Shown here piece after piece: positions 9,116-18,467 of a DNA stretch of 64,000 nt. Where the stretch lies: contig NZ_CP125098.1 in NCBI RefSeq assembly GCF_030020805.1, positions 6,347,501-6,411,500 of the forward strand, written 5' to 3'. The notes beneath the pieces are model-generated. The model was not told the DNA's origin. It saw nothing but the letters and a program-made list of their open reading frames with translations, and did no database searches. Source of the stretch: Paenibacillus sp. RC67. Its GTDB lineage: Bacteria; Bacillota; Bacilli; Paenibacillales; NBRC-103111. Position 1 is the first letter of the stretch. Each line of letters starts with the position of its first letter. A program made the position numbers and the translations under genes.

Positions 9116-9481
9116 TTAGCGGCCCCAAACCTCTTCGTAATGCTCTTCTTTGTAGCCTACCGTCACGGTAGAGCCATCCGTCACTATAGGGCGTTTGATC
9201 AGCCTTCCGTTAGAAGCGAGAAGATCAATCTTTTGCTCCTCGGTCATTTGCGGAAGCTTGTCTTTCAACTGCAGTTCTTTGTAGACTTCACCGGAAGTAT
9301 TAAACCATTTCTTAATGTCCAGCCCGCTGTCGTCAATCATTTTCTTAAGCTCTTCCCGATTAGGGGGATTATCGAATATGTGCACGGCTTGTACGTCCAA
9401 GCCTTTTTGCTTCAGTGATTTTAAAGCATTTCGGCAAGTGCCGCATTGAGGGTATTGGTATACAACTACGGATTTACTCAT
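9116..9481 (-). CDS. ArsC/Spx-family thioredoxin-fold protein
   Basis: Small protein (121 residues) of the arsenate reductase-like/Spx family. It has an N-terminal CGTC redox pair (YPQCGTCRNALKSL), FDNPPNREELKKMI, WFNTSGEVYKEL and the cis-proline region RLIKRPIVTDG. These fit the YffB/YusI-like group, often called arsenate reductase-like, rather than true ArsC; Spx regulators share the CxxC and fold. ATG 9481 is 12 bases from AAGGAG, long but the best in-frame choice. No arsenic genes are adjacent, so arsenate reduction should not be assumed. Confidence 0.8.
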   Translation of the reverse strand: MSKSVVVYQYPQCGTCRNALKSLKQKGLDVQAVHIFDNPPNREELKKMIDDSGLDIKKWFNTSGEVYKELQLKDKLPQMTEEQKIDLLASNGRLIKRPIVTDGSTVTVGYKEEHYEEVWGR

Positions 9482-9611
9482 GATAGTCAAAAACTCCTTT
9501 TGGAAAATCATTGGTTTTCATTAAATTTTCGGCGAAAGCAGCTATAAAGTCAAGTCGAAGCATGAAGTATAGGATTATCCCTCGTGTAGGGCACCATCCA
9601 TATACTTTACG

Positions 9612-9642
9612 AAAAAAAGACTCTGCGGTTTCCGCAGAATCT
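9612..9642 (-). terminator. Rho-independent terminator of the cobalamin operon
   Basis: Minus strand AGATTCTGCGG, three-base loop, CCGCAGAGTCT (9618-9642), then seven T residues (9612-9618). It begins four bases after the stop of the pseudouridine synthase gene, the last gene of the operon. Confidence 0.85.
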
Positions 9643-9645
9643 TTC

Positions 9646-10599
9646 TTAGGTGAGATCATGCAGCAAGCGGATGCACTGCTCCATATCTTCAGGAATCGGC
9701 GCATGAAATTCAATCCACTGCTTCGTCGAGGGATGAATGAAGCCGAGCATGCACGCATGCAGTGCATGTCGATCCAGCCCATACACTTGGGAAGGTTCAC
9801 TAGCGGCTTCTTCTGCCTCTTTCACCTCGCTAAGCTTATACATCTTGTCTCCTAAAAGAGGGTGGCCAAGATGCTTCATATGAACACGGATTTGATGTGT
9901 CCTTCCGGTTTCAAGCCGCAGCCTGACCATAGTGGCCTCTTTAAAGCGGCGCTCCACTTTATAATGGGTAACGGCAGGGTAGCCCGTTTCTGTCACGATC
10001 CGGATATGGGGCTGTTCGGGATCGCGGTCGATCGGCTCATTAACCGTACCTTCTTCTTCTTCCATGACGCCATAGACTAAAGCAATATATTCCTTCTTCA
10101 CTTGATGTGCCTGCATCTGCTCAGACACCTGCTGGTGGACGAACGGATTTTTGGCAACAGCGAGCGTCCCTGACGTCTCCTGATCGAGCCTGTGGATCGG
10201 CCGGAAGCGAAAGCTCTGTCCCTTCTGCTGCCAGTAGTACACAACGCCGTTCGCGAGCGTGTTCACGTAATGTCCGTGCGTAGGATGTACAATCATCCCC
10301 GCCGCCTTGTTCAAAACAAGCAGATGTTCATCCTCATACAAAATCGAGATAGGCAGATCCTGCGGCAAAATATCCTCAGATTCCTCCTGCAGCATCCGAA
10401 CCTCAATCACATCACCTTCGTGAACGCGAACACTGATGTATTGACGCTCACCGTTCACTGTAATCCCCTGTTCCGTCAGCTTCAAACGGGACAGCAGCTT
10501 ACGTGACAAGTGCATCCGATTTTGCAATATCGTCTTCAGTATAAAGCCTTCCTCCTCAGACGATACATGGTACACTAATGGTTCATAATACGGCTTCAT
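9646..10599 (-). CDS. RluA-family pseudouridine synthase (RluD-like)
   Basis: Converts uridine to pseudouridine in RNA, probably ribosomal RNA. An N-terminal S4-type RNA-binding segment (LKTILQNRMHLSRKLLSRLK) precedes the catalytic domain with HRLDQETSG, the RluA motif with the nucleophilic aspartate, and the C-terminal GRTHQIRVHMKHLGHPLLGD. 317 residues, normal. It overlaps the adenosyltransferase gene upstream by four bases (ATGA), so it is translated as the last gene of the cobalamin operon; a functional link to B12 is not known and this may simply be hitch-hiking. Confidence 0.88.
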   Translation of the reverse strand: MKPYYEPLVYHVSSEEEGFILKTILQNRMHLSRKLLSRLKLTEQGITVNGERQYISVRVHEGDVIEVRMLQEESEDILPQDLPISILYEDEHLLVLNKAAGMIVHPTHGHYVNTLANGVVYYWQQKGQSFRFRPIHRLDQETSGTLAVAKNPFVHQQVSEQMQAHQVKKEYIALVYGVMEEEEGTVNEPIDRDPEQPHIRIVTETGYPAVTHYKVERRFKEATMVRLRLETGRTHQIRVHMKHLGHPLLGDKMYKLSEVKEAEEAASEPSQVYGLDRHALHACMLGFIHPSTKQWIEFHAPIPEDMEQCIRLLHDLT

Positions 10600-11162
10600 T
10601 TACGACGGAACACCTCGGCACTGCGAGCATACTCAACATCACTGACTCCACTGCGGGCATTAGCCAATCGGGCTACTGTGAAAAAGAAATCCGACAATCG
10701 GTTCAAATAACGTCGAACCTGCTCGTTGATCGGCTGTGTCCTCGCCAAAGTAACCACTCTACGCTCCGCTCGACGGCATATCGTCCGACACACGTGAAGT
10801 GCAGAAGAAGCCTGAACGCCTCCAGGTAAAATAAATTTCTTGATGTCCGGTGTCTCCGCATCGTATTTATCGATCCAAGCTTCCAAACGATCTACCATCT
10901 CAGACGTTACTTTATAAGGACGGAGCTCCTGCTTCAGGAGAGCCAAGTCAGATCCGCAATCGAACAGCTCGTGCTGTACTTCCAGCAGATCCGCCAACAA
11001 ATCAGCGCATTTCTCTTCGTCCAAGAAACCCATCGCTTGCCCAACAAAACAGTTCAGCTCATCCACCGTACCATAAGCCTCAACACGTACATCATCCTTG
11101 TCGACCCGTCCGCCGATAACCCCTGTTTGCCCGGCATCGCCGGTTCGCGTATAAATTCTCAT
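10596..11162 (-). CDS. pduO: PduO-type ATP:cob(I)alamin adenosyltransferase
   Basis: Transfers the adenosyl group of ATP to cob(I)alamin or corrinoid precursors, giving the coenzyme form. The N-terminal motif YTRTGDAGQTGVIGGRVDKD is the PduO ATP-binding loop, YGTVDELNCFVG follows, and the C-terminal CRRAERRVVTLA has the conserved arginine-rich active-site helix; NRLSDFFFTVAR is also typical. 188 residues. AGGAGG precedes ATG 11162. It sits 14 bases after the fused CobD-CobQ gene and overlaps the pseudouridine synthase gene. PduO-type and CobA-type enzymes are unrelated; this is clearly the former. Confidence 0.92.
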   Translation of the reverse strand: MRIYTRTGDAGQTGVIGGRVDKDDVRVEAYGTVDELNCFVGQAMGFLDEEKCADLLADLLEVQHELFDCGSDLALLKQELRPYKVTSEMVDRLEAWIDKYDAETPDIKKFILPGGVQASSALHVCRTICRRAERRVVTLARTQPINEQVRRYLNRLSDFFFTVARLANARSGVSDVEYARSAEVFRRK

Positions 11163-11176
11163 CGATTTTCGCCTCC

Positions 11177-13960
11177 TTAGGCATTGTTAGGTTTATAATC
11201 TATCATCTCATAGACCCGCTCCATATCCAAGTGGCTTCTCACATGATCCGCCAATCGGTCGAACGCCGCCTCTCTTCGTTCTTGAAAACGAAGCTCAGCA
11301 AGTCTCGGCTGCCAGCCCTTCTCAGCCCGAATCGAATTCAGCCATTCGCGCCGAAAATCGTCATTATGTAAAATGCCATGTACGTACGTTCCCCACAGCT
11401 TGCCATCCGATGTTACGACACCTTCTTCATGGTAGTTTCCGCCCACACCTGCTTCCTTGATTTGAAACGGATGCTTCACAGGCTGCAAAAACCGTGTCCG
11501 ACCCATGTGAATTTCATAGCCGTTAATAGGCAGCTCACTGCTGCTTAAGCGAATTCCTTCGTGAGAAAGGGTCATTCCTTCCGCACGAACCGTTCGTTTG
11601 TCCGGGGTAAACACCGTTTCCGTAGGGAGTAAGCCGAGTCCGGCTATCTCCAGACGATCTGATTCAACGAGTTCAGGATCGAGCAGCTTGCTGCCCATCA
11701 TCTGATAACCTGCACAAATGCCAACCACTGCACCACCTTGCTCCACATGACGCAGCAGTCCCCGTTCCAAGCCCTTTTCCTTTAAAAAGAGCAAATCATC
11801 AACCGTATTTTTACTGCCCGGTAAAATGACCGCATCCGGATGACCCAGTTCTTCAGGCGAGCTCACGAAACGAAGTCTTACATCGGTCTCGTACAACAGC
11901 GGATCGATATCCGTGAAGTTGGATAAACGCGGCAGTCGGATAACCGCAATATCGAGAAGCTCCATATCGGCTCCCGCGATCTCCATTTCGTCCTTCATGT
12001 TGGACACACCGAAGCCACCTTTGGCTAAAATACCGGTCGCCAGCTTGCGGTCGAGCGAGGCAGAATCCTCGTCCTCCAGCTCCAAATCGGGCAAATAGGG
12101 AATGACGCCCAGCACCGGTTTTCCAGTCCGTTTCTCTAGCCACTCCAGCCCAGGATACAGGAGCGTGACATCACCGCGAAACTTGTTAATAATAAAGCCG
12201 CGAATGCGGTCCCTTTCCTCTTGCGTGAAGATGTCCATGGTACCTACAATCGAAGCGAATACGCCGCCTCTGTCGATATCCGCTACCAGTATGACGGGAG
12301 CCTCCGCCCAGCCGGCCAGACGCATGTTAACAATATCTCTATCTTTCAAGTTCACTTCCGCAGGGCTTCCGGCCCCCTCTATAACAACGGCATCGAATGA
12401 TTCCCTCAGCCTATGCAGCGATTCCTTGACGATCAACTCGGCCTCACTCAAATATTTCTCCCGGTAAGTCCTTGCATCCAAATCGCGATAAGGCTTTCCA
12501 TGAACTACGACTTGAGAGACCATATCCTTTTTCGGCTTAAGCAGTATCGGATTCATATCCGTAGTCGCCGGGATTCGGCAGGCATCCGCCTGCATGCCCT
12601 GCGCTCTCCCTATTTCTTTCCCATCCGGCGTAACGTAGGAGTTGAGCGACATATTTTGTGATTTAAAAGGCACTACGCGCAAGCCGTCCTGCAGCAATAT
12701 TCGGCATAATGCCGTTGTAATCAGACTTTTCCCAGCATCGGAGGATGTTCCTTGAACCATCAGTGTTGCGGCCAAAGGAGCTGTCATTGAGTCGTCTGGA
12801 AGGGGTGCATGCTCATCAGCGAGCCCTTTTGACGGGGAGACCAATCCGGGCATCAAAACTTGACTGGTATCCTTGGAGTGTTCAAGCAAGACTTGAATAG
12901 CGTTTTGCAGTCCGGATACTAAACGTTCGTTGTGCTCGCGCAGCCGAATGGCAACCCTGACGTAAGTCTCGTCAAGACCTGGAAAAAGCGAAGCGTCCCG
13001 GATCAAAATACCGCGCCGCCCCATTTCTGACTGTAATTTTTTCACCGTTAGACCTAGAGCACGGAGCGAAAACATAATGTAGTTCGTATCGCTTGGAGTA
13101 ACGATAAGGCCCAGTGACTTCAGTTTGCCTATAAGCCACGGACGCTCTTCTGCAAGCCATGCATGTGTCCGCTGCTCGTAATCTTTATCATCCAATACAG
13201 CAGCACCGATCAGTTGAGCCATCGTATTGACGCTCCAATGCACCTGCTGGTTGCGCATTTGCGCAATCGCATCAGGATGAGCAACAATAAAGCCAAGCCT
13301 AAGACCGGGAATCGAATAAAATTTCGTCATGGAGCGAATCACCATCAAATGGGGTGAAGCCGCTGCTTGTCGCAGCATCGTAAGCTTATCCTCATCCGGA
13401 CAAAAATCGATGAACGCTTCATCCAGTATGACGGGTTTATTAGCCCTTGCAAGAAGCTCACGAACGTCCTGTGGCAGCAATCGGCCTGTGGGATTGTTCG
13501 GTGATCCGAAGAAGAGCATATCTGACGCCGCAATGCCCTTCTCTGCATCGCTAAGCTGCATTACAAATTCGTTTTCTTCCCTCAGCAGCAGCTCATGAAT
13601 GCGGCCCTTCGTTTTATCCACCGCTTCCTCATATTCAGAAAAAGATGGTCGTGCCAACGCTGTTACATGGGGTTGACGAACGCGAACAGCGAGATCAATA
13701 AGCTCTGCCGCACCGTTCCCTACGAGAATCGACTCCATAGGTACATTATAGTGATGTGCCAGCTTCCTGCGCAGCTCACGTACAGCCGGGTCGGGATAAG
13801 CCGCCACGTCCCGCCAATGCTCTCTCAATATGGTTTCAACTGCAGCAGGCGGTCCTAATGGATTCATATTCGAGCTAAAGTCAAGAAATTCATCCTTGCC
13901 TATACCGAATGCCTCTGCGGCCGTCCATAAGTCGCCCCCATGACCGTATCGTTCCAGCAT
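11177..13960 (-). CDS. cobQ: CobD-CobQ fusion: threonine-phosphate decarboxylase and cobyric acid synthase
   Basis: One 927-codon gene carries two enzymes. Residues 1 to about 358 are a PLP enzyme of the CobD/CobC type (LDFSSNMNPLGPP, GSPNNPTGRL, VILDEAFIDF, RSMTKFYSIPGLRLGF with the PLP lysine near 213), which makes aminopropanol phosphate from threonine phosphate. After a linker of about 35 residues, CobQ begins (MVQGTSSDAGKSLITTAL, the P-loop-like site; FKSQNMSLNSYV; a C-terminal glutaminase domain with VVGICAGYQMMG carrying the catalytic cysteine and YVHGILHND). Starts at ATG 13960 with GAGGGG upstream; TTG 13981 lies before that site. No stop or frameshift separates the halves. Confidence 0.9.
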   Translation of the reverse strand: MLERYGHGGDLWTAAEAFGIGKDEFLDFSSNMNPLGPPAAVETILREHWRDVAAYPDPAVRELRRKLAHHYNVPMESILVGNGAAELIDLAVRVRQPHVTALARPSFSEYEEAVDKTKGRIHELLLREENEFVMQLSDAEKGIAASDMLFFGSPNNPTGRLLPQDVRELLARANKPVILDEAFIDFCPDEDKLTMLRQAAASPHLMVIRSMTKFYSIPGLRLGFIVAHPDAIAQMRNQQVHWSVNTMAQLIGAAVLDDKDYEQRTHAWLAEERPWLIGKLKSLGLIVTPSDTNYIMFSLRALGLTVKKLQSEMGRRGILIRDASLFPGLDETYVRVAIRLREHNERLVSGLQNAIQVLLEHSKDTSQVLMPGLVSPSKGLADEHAPLPDDSMTAPLAATLMVQGTSSDAGKSLITTALCRILLQDGLRVVPFKSQNMSLNSYVTPDGKEIGRAQGMQADACRIPATTDMNPILLKPKKDMVSQVVVHGKPYRDLDARTYREKYLSEAELIVKESLHRLRESFDAVVIEGAGSPAEVNLKDRDIVNMRLAGWAEAPVILVADIDRGGVFASIVGTMDIFTQEERDRIRGFIINKFRGDVTLLYPGLEWLEKRTGKPVLGVIPYLPDLELEDEDSASLDRKLATGILAKGGFGVSNMKDEMEIAGADMELLDIAVIRLPRLSNFTDIDPLLYETDVRLRFVSSPEELGHPDAVILPGSKNTVDDLLFLKEKGLERGLLRHVEQGGAVVGICAGYQMMGSKLLDPELVESDRLEIAGLGLLPTETVFTPDKRTVRAEGMTLSHEGIRLSSSELPINGYEIHMGRTRFLQPVKHPFQIKEAGVGGNYHEEGVVTSDGKLWGTYVHGILHNDDFRREWLNSIRAEKGWQPRLAELRFQERREAAFDRLADHVRSHLDMERVYEMIDYKPNNA

Positions 13961-14007
13961 CGTATTTCCCCTCTCTCTCAAGCGTTACGTTTATATAAGA
14001 TAACTGA

Positions 14008-14844
14008 TTAACTCCATGAATGAATGATAATATAAAGAAATAATAAGAGAAACGTCTCCAATATTTCATTCATAGCACCATAAGTGTCTCCGGTAAGCCC
14101 CCCCAGCTTGCGGCTGATGAACACGGAAATGGATACACCAACAATCGTGCAGCCCACTGCTGCTGAAACTAAAATCAGGATGCCGTGTGCGGATAAGAGA
14201 GGCTCCCCCATCAGTCTGATCAGTATGCAGGACAGCAGTAAAGCCAATCCTGTATGAAGAATAAGATGTTTTGCGCTCAGACCGCGAAAGAAGGCACCCA
14301 AGCGATTGCTTCCCGTTTGGTCCTGCCTAGCATACGGCCAGAATGCGATCGCAACCACCATATACCAACGGCTCCACAGAGCCGCAAGAGGCAGCGCAAG
14401 CAAAGACCCTCCCCAAGAGAGCGGCAGCCACTGCTGCAGCAGTGTCCATTTGCACAGCAGAAGCAGAACACAGGCAATAACTCCCATGGCGCCGACGCGG
14501 CTGTCCTTCATAATCTCCAGCATCTTCTCACGGGAACGGTAGCTGAATATACCGTCTGCAGTATCCATTAGCCCATCCAGATGCAGGCCTCCTGTCATAG
14601 CTACCCATAAAGCCAGCAATAGAGCCGCTGTAACACCTGGCGCCAGCCAGCCTTGCAGCAGCCAACCTGCAACACCGAGCAGCAGTCCAAGCACAGCCCC
14701 TACCAATGGATAAAAGATGACGCTGCGTCGAAACAACGCATCGTTATATTCTAATGTAACCGGCACGGGCAACCGTGTTAAAAACTGAAAGGCTGCGGCA
14801 CACGCCGCTAACCCTTTTACAACAAAGCCCAGCAGTATGCGCAC
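14008..14844 (-). CDS. cobS: Adenosylcobinamide-GDP ribazoletransferase
   Basis: Membrane enzyme joining activated adenosylcobinamide-GDP to alpha-ribazole (phosphate), the last assembly step of B12. FQFLTRLPVPV near the N-terminus and GGLHLDGLMDTADGIFS near residue 85, followed by SRVGAMGV, are the CobS signature with the acidic metal-binding residues. About six membrane segments. GTG start with GGAGG six bases upstream. It overlaps cbiB by 28 bases, indicating coupled translation. Confidence 0.93.
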   Translation of the reverse strand: MRILLGFVVKGLAACAAAFQFLTRLPVPVTLEYNDALFRRSVIFYPLVGAVLGLLLGVAGWLLQGWLAPGVTAALLLALWVAMTGGLHLDGLMDTADGIFSYRSREKMLEIMKDSRVGAMGVIACVLLLLCKWTLLQQWLPLSWGGSLLALPLAALWSRWYMVVAIAFWPYARQDQTGSNRLGAFFRGLSAKHLILHTGLALLLSCILIRLMGEPLLSAHGILILVSAAVGCTIVGVSISVFISRKLGGLTGDTYGAMNEILETFLLLFLYIIIHSWS

Positions 14845-15800
14845 AACAGCCCTCCTGCAATCAAAATACTAACGCCGTACAGAAGTCGGACTGTGTACAA
14901 GATGTCTTCCTTCCGGCGTTCACGAAGCGGCCAGCCCATTCGAGCGCGCTCGCTTACCCGTCCATGATATACGTTCACACCGCCAAGCTCGATGCCTAGA
15001 GCTCCAGCGACAGCCGATTCCGGAATGCCGCTGTTAGGGCTTGGATGAAGCCGGGCAAACCGCCGAATCGCTTGAGCTGCCCGTAGGGCGGAGCAGCCCC
15101 TATTCACGGCAGCAATCAGTACCAAAAGTATACCCGTCAACCGTGCGGGAACCCAGTTCATCACATCATCCCATCGAGCTGAGGCCCAACCGAAATACCT
15201 GTATTTGTCATTTTTGTAGCCGACCATGGAATCCAATGTATTAGCGGCTCGATACAGTAAAGCCAGAGGTGCTGCGCCAAGGAAGGCATAAACCAATGGA
15301 GAGACTACCGCATCCACCGTATTTTCCGCTACAGTTTCTACCGTTGCCCTCGTAAGCTCGGGTTCATCCAGCTCTGACGTGTTTCTTCCGACAATATAGC
15401 CGGTGTAGGTTCGGGCTTCATCCATACGTCCTTCTACCAAAGGAACGTAAACCTTCATTGCAGCGTCTTTAAGCCCCTTGATCGCAACCGTCGTTGAGAT
15501 GAACCATGTATTCACCGCATAACCTAACCACGGATGAATTTGTCGTGCAGCCCAAAGCATAAACCACATAATGGCAAAAGAAACTGTTAATGTCGATACG
15601 GTTAGAAGCACACCTCTCCATCGTTCACGTCTCGAAGCTCGACTGCTGGACTCTGGATGCAGCTTTAATTCAAGCCAATGTATCCATTGCCCTATTCGGA
15701 TGACAGGATGCGTCGGCCATCGAGGATCCCCGAACAACCAGTCGATGATAATCGCGGCAACCAGCATGATCGCTGTCTCTCGCCAAGAATAAAACAACAA
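14817..15800 (-). CDS. cbiB: Adenosylcobinamide-phosphate synthase
   Basis: Membrane enzyme attaching aminopropanol phosphate to cobyric acid. IDWLFGDPRWPTHPVIRIG is the conserved N-terminus, ETVAENTVDAVVSPLVYAF and RAANTLDSMVGYKNDKY are the central family motifs, and PNSGIPESAVAGALGIELGG lies near the end. 327 residues by the TTG at 15800, which has GGTGG six bases upstream; an ATG at 15767 would start closer to the family's usual N-terminus and cannot be ruled out. It works directly downstream of the CobD half of the fusion protein, which supplies the aminopropanol phosphate. Confidence 0.9.
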   Translation of the reverse strand: MLFYSWRETAIMLVAAIIIDWLFGDPRWPTHPVIRIGQWIHWLELKLHPESSSRASRRERWRGVLLTVSTLTVSFAIMWFMLWAARQIHPWLGYAVNTWFISTTVAIKGLKDAAMKVYVPLVEGRMDEARTYTGYIVGRNTSELDEPELTRATVETVAENTVDAVVSPLVYAFLGAAPLALLYRAANTLDSMVGYKNDKYRYFGWASARWDDVMNWVPARLTGILLVLIAAVNRGCSALRAAQAIRRFARLHPSPNSGIPESAVAGALGIELGGVNVYHGRVSERARMGWPLRERRKEDILYTVRLLYGVSILIAGGLLCAYCWALL

Positions 15801-15850
15801 CTAAATCCACCGCCCGTTTGTACTTGCCAAATTCCTCATATGTATAAAAT

Positions 15851-16471
15851 TCACCATTTGAATTGCTGGCTCTTAAGCTCCATCGGAATACCTGCAGTGA
15901 CAAGGAAAACCTGCTCCGCCTCACGAGCCAGTCGTTGATTCATCACTCCTGATAAATCGCGAAACTGCCGGCCCAGCTTATATTCCGGCACCAGACCGTA
16001 GCCAACCTCATTAGTAACCAGCACCAGATGATGCCCTTGTTCTGCAAAACGGCGGCAGGCCTCGACGCATTCATCTATCTTCTGCTTCACTAATTGTTCG
16101 GCATTCGTTTCCTGTTCGTAGCGAAGCAGCCAGTTGGACAGCCACAGCGTAAGACAATCGACTAAGATAACAGAGCCCGTAACATCTGTCGGACATGACC
16201 GATCCTCATCCGTCTGGCATTGCGCAGTGTGTTTGCCACCCACTCTCCAACGATTCAACAGCTGGTCCAGATTGTAAGACTCCTCAATCGTTGTCCATGG
16301 ATATCCTGCTTCGTCCCTCTGCTTCCGATGCAGCCCGATCCGTTCTTTCATCTCTTCATCATAAGCTTGCGCCGTTGCGATGTAAACGCCCTGATTCGCA
16401 AGTCGCGAAGCGTAAGCTTCGGCGAATGAGCTCTTGCCGCTTCGGGCTCCGCCTGTTACCAATACCAGCAT
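15851..16471 (-). CDS. cobU: Adenosylcobinamide kinase / adenosylcobinamide-phosphate guanylyltransferase
   Basis: Bifunctional enzyme that phosphorylates adenosylcobinamide and then adds GMP. The N-terminal VTGGARSGKSSFAEAYA is the CobU P-loop; the histidine of IGLHRKQRD region fits the guanylyl-accepting site; VLVTNEVGYGLVPEYKLGRQFRDLSGVMNQRLA is conserved near the C-terminus (quoted in part: NEVGYGLVPEYKLGRQFRD). 206 residues; an insert around residues 75-95 (GGKHTAQCQTDEDRSCPTD) is longer than in the Salmonella enzyme. It lies 21 bases downstream of cobT. Confidence 0.92.
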   Translation of the reverse strand: MLVLVTGGARSGKSSFAEAYASRLANQGVYIATAQAYDEEMKERIGLHRKQRDEAGYPWTTIEESYNLDQLLNRWRVGGKHTAQCQTDEDRSCPTDVTGSVILVDCLTLWLSNWLLRYEQETNAEQLVKQKIDECVEACRRFAEQGHHLVLVTNEVGYGLVPEYKLGRQFRDLSGVMNQRLAREAEQVFLVTAGIPMELKSQQFKW

Positions 16472-16492
16472 CGCACGATTAGCCCCTCTCGA

Positions 16493-17557
16493 TCAGTTAT
16501 TCGATGTAGATATGCCTGCTGACGCAAAGGAGGCCATTTCCTTCATAATCTTCACCGCTGCTTCAATAAGCGGGAATGCCAGGACAGCGCCCGTCCCTTC
16601 GCCAAGTCTCATATCCATGCGCAGCATCGGCGAAAGGCCGATTGCTTCCAGCAATCGCGCATGCCCCAGCTCTTGAGATAAATGCGAAGCCAGCATATAT
16701 GAAGCACTGAGCGGCGCGATTCGGCTTGCCACCAAAGCTGCCGCCGATGAGATGAAGCCATCGATCACAACCGGTTTGCGCTGCATCGCCGCTCCCAGAA
16801 TAACGCCCGTTAATCCTGCAATCTCCAAACCGCCTACCTTGGCAAGCACATCAATGGGATCATTAGGATTCGGTTGATTGACAGCAATTGCCCGTTCAAT
16901 AACCGCCTGCTTGTGAAGCAGCTTTTGGTCATCGATTCCTGTGCCTCTTCCTACAGTCACACCAACGTCGATACCACTTAAAACAGCTAATAAAGCGGAG
17001 CTTGCCGTCGTATTACCAATTCCCATCTCACCGGTTGCGAATAAGGTATAGCCTTGGCTTGCCAGCTCTTTGACCAAATCCATACCGGTAAAAATAGCCT
17101 GAATAGCCTCTTCTTCGGTCATAGCAGCTTCCTTCGCCATATTACGAGTACCTTTACGGACTTTACGGGAATACAGCTGAGGATGCTCCAAATCCGCATT
17201 AACCCCAATATCAACACAGATGACGTCCGCTCCTGTATGCCGTGACAGCACGTTTACCGCAGCCCCTCCACTCAGGAAATTAAGTACCATTTGCGGCGTT
17301 ACCTCTGCCGGAAACGCACTTACACCTTCCTCGCATACACCGTGATCTCCCGCCATCACAATGACGGCCTTTTTGCCCAGCTCCGGCAATACTTCGCCGC
17401 TAATCCCTGCAAGCTGGCGCGCCACTTCCTCCAGCTTGCCCAGGCTGCCAGGAGGCTTAGTCAGTTGGTCCAAATGGTGTCCTGCTGCCTCTATCGCCGC
17501 CTGGTCCAGAGGTGTGATCTCCAAAACCGCTTGATTCAATAGTTCTCTGTTGTACAT
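16493..17557 (-). CDS. cobT: Nicotinate-nucleotide:dimethylbenzimidazole phosphoribosyltransferase
   Basis: Activates the lower-ligand base as alpha-ribazole phosphate. TKPPGSLGKLEEVARQLAGI, VMAGDHGVCEEGVSAFP, and GEMGIGNTTASSALLAVL are diagnostic CobT motifs; the near C-terminal EGTGAVLAFPLIEAAVKI contains the catalytic glutamate region. 354 residues with ATG at 17557 and GGAGGGG upstream. No bza genes for making dimethylbenzimidazole are present here, so the base is either salvaged or made elsewhere. Confidence 0.93.
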   Translation of the reverse strand: MYNRELLNQAVLEITPLDQAAIEAAGHHLDQLTKPPGSLGKLEEVARQLAGISGEVLPELGKKAVIVMAGDHGVCEEGVSAFPAEVTPQMVLNFLSGGAAVNVLSRHTGADVICVDIGVNADLEHPQLYSRKVRKGTRNMAKEAAMTEEEAIQAIFTGMDLVKELASQGYTLFATGEMGIGNTTASSALLAVLSGIDVGVTVGRGTGIDDQKLLHKQAVIERAIAVNQPNPNDPIDVLAKVGGLEIAGLTGVILGAAMQRKPVVIDGFISSAAALVASRIAPLSASYMLASHLSQELGHARLLEAIGLSPMLRMDMRLGEGTGAVLAFPLIEAAVKIMKEMASFASAGISTSNN

Positions 17558-17603
17558 CGCTCATGTCCCCTCCAAGTATATGATTCCAACGCTCCAATAA
17601 GCG

Positions 17604-18425
17604 TTATGGTCTGTCCCCGCTCTGCAAAAGAATTTGTGGAACCCCCGTAACCGGATGTTTAAGCACTATCGGTTGTGTACGATATACATCCTCCAGCAGC
17701 TCGCTTCGGAGAACCTCCTCCGGCCTGCCGAGTCCCACTATGCGTCCCTCTTGCAGCAGCAGCAGCCTTCCGCAATATTGAGCGGCCAAATTCAATTCAT
17801 GTAATACCGCAACAACGGTGAGACCGGAATCCTGCTGCCAAGAACGAATCCAATCCATCATCTGAACCTGGTAGCCGATATCCAAATAGGTTGTCGGCTC
17901 GTCGAGCAGCAGCAGCTTCGGCTGCTGCGCCATCACTTTCCCGAGTGCCACACGCTGCCGTTCTCCACCGCTCAAAGCGTCCATGCTGCGGTGCTGCAGC
18001 TGACGAAGCTCCAGCCGTGCGACAATGTCATCAATGAGCCGCTCCGAGTCAACAGCGCCGGCTTCATCACCGAGCCAATTTTGAAACGGGTAACGTCCCA
18101 TAGCAATAACCTCACGCACTGTAAAGCCAAGCGGAGGCAGCGCATCCTGTTGAAGCACGGCAGCCCATCTGGCAAGCGGCTTGCGCGGATGTGCATGCGC
18201 ATCCTTACCATGCAGGAGCACACGACCTGTTGAAGGCTTCTCTACACCGGAGATCAGCTTCAGCAGCGTCGACTTGCCGCTGCCGTTCGGACCAATAATG
18301 CCGAAGCATTCACCTGCCCCCACCGAAAAGCTGACCTTATCCAGCACCTTCCTCGATGAATACGTTATTCCTGCATCTTCCACAGTGATGATGCTTTCAA
18401 CCGCAGCCGCTCCATTTATACTCAA
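17604..18425 (-). CDS. btuD: ABC transporter ATP-binding protein for corrinoid uptake
   Basis: ATPase of a FecCD/BtuCD-type importer. Walker A GIIGPNGSGKSTLLKLISG, Q-loop VLQQDALPPLGFTVREV, signature LSGGERQRVALGKVMAQ, Walker B LLLLDEPTTYLDIGYQ and the switch histidine in VLHELNLAAQYC are all intact. TTG 18425 has GGAGG nine bases upstream. 273 residues. Specificity for corrinoids is inferred from the cobalamin riboswitch upstream of the operon and the B12 genes downstream; by sequence alone iron-siderophore ATPases look alike. Confidence 0.9.
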   Translation of the reverse strand: MSINGAAAVESIITVEDAGITYSSRKVLDKVSFSVGAGECFGIIGPNGSGKSTLLKLISGVEKPSTGRVLLHGKDAHAHPRKPLARWAAVLQQDALPPLGFTVREVIAMGRYPFQNWLGDEAGAVDSERLIDDIVARLELRQLQHRSMDALSGGERQRVALGKVMAQQPKLLLLDEPTTYLDIGYQVQMMDWIRSWQQDSGLTVVAVLHELNLAAQYCGRLLLLQEGRIVGLGRPEEVLRSELLEDVYRTQPIVLKHPVTGVPQILLQSGDRP

Positions 18426-18467
18426 CTCATGCCGCCTCCCTTCACTTTACAGCCTCATCACTGACTA

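Noticed and set aside
9116..9481. True arsenate reductase (ArsC)
   Set aside because: Fold and CxxC fit the family but no ars genes are near and the residues fit the Spx/YffB-like group equally well.
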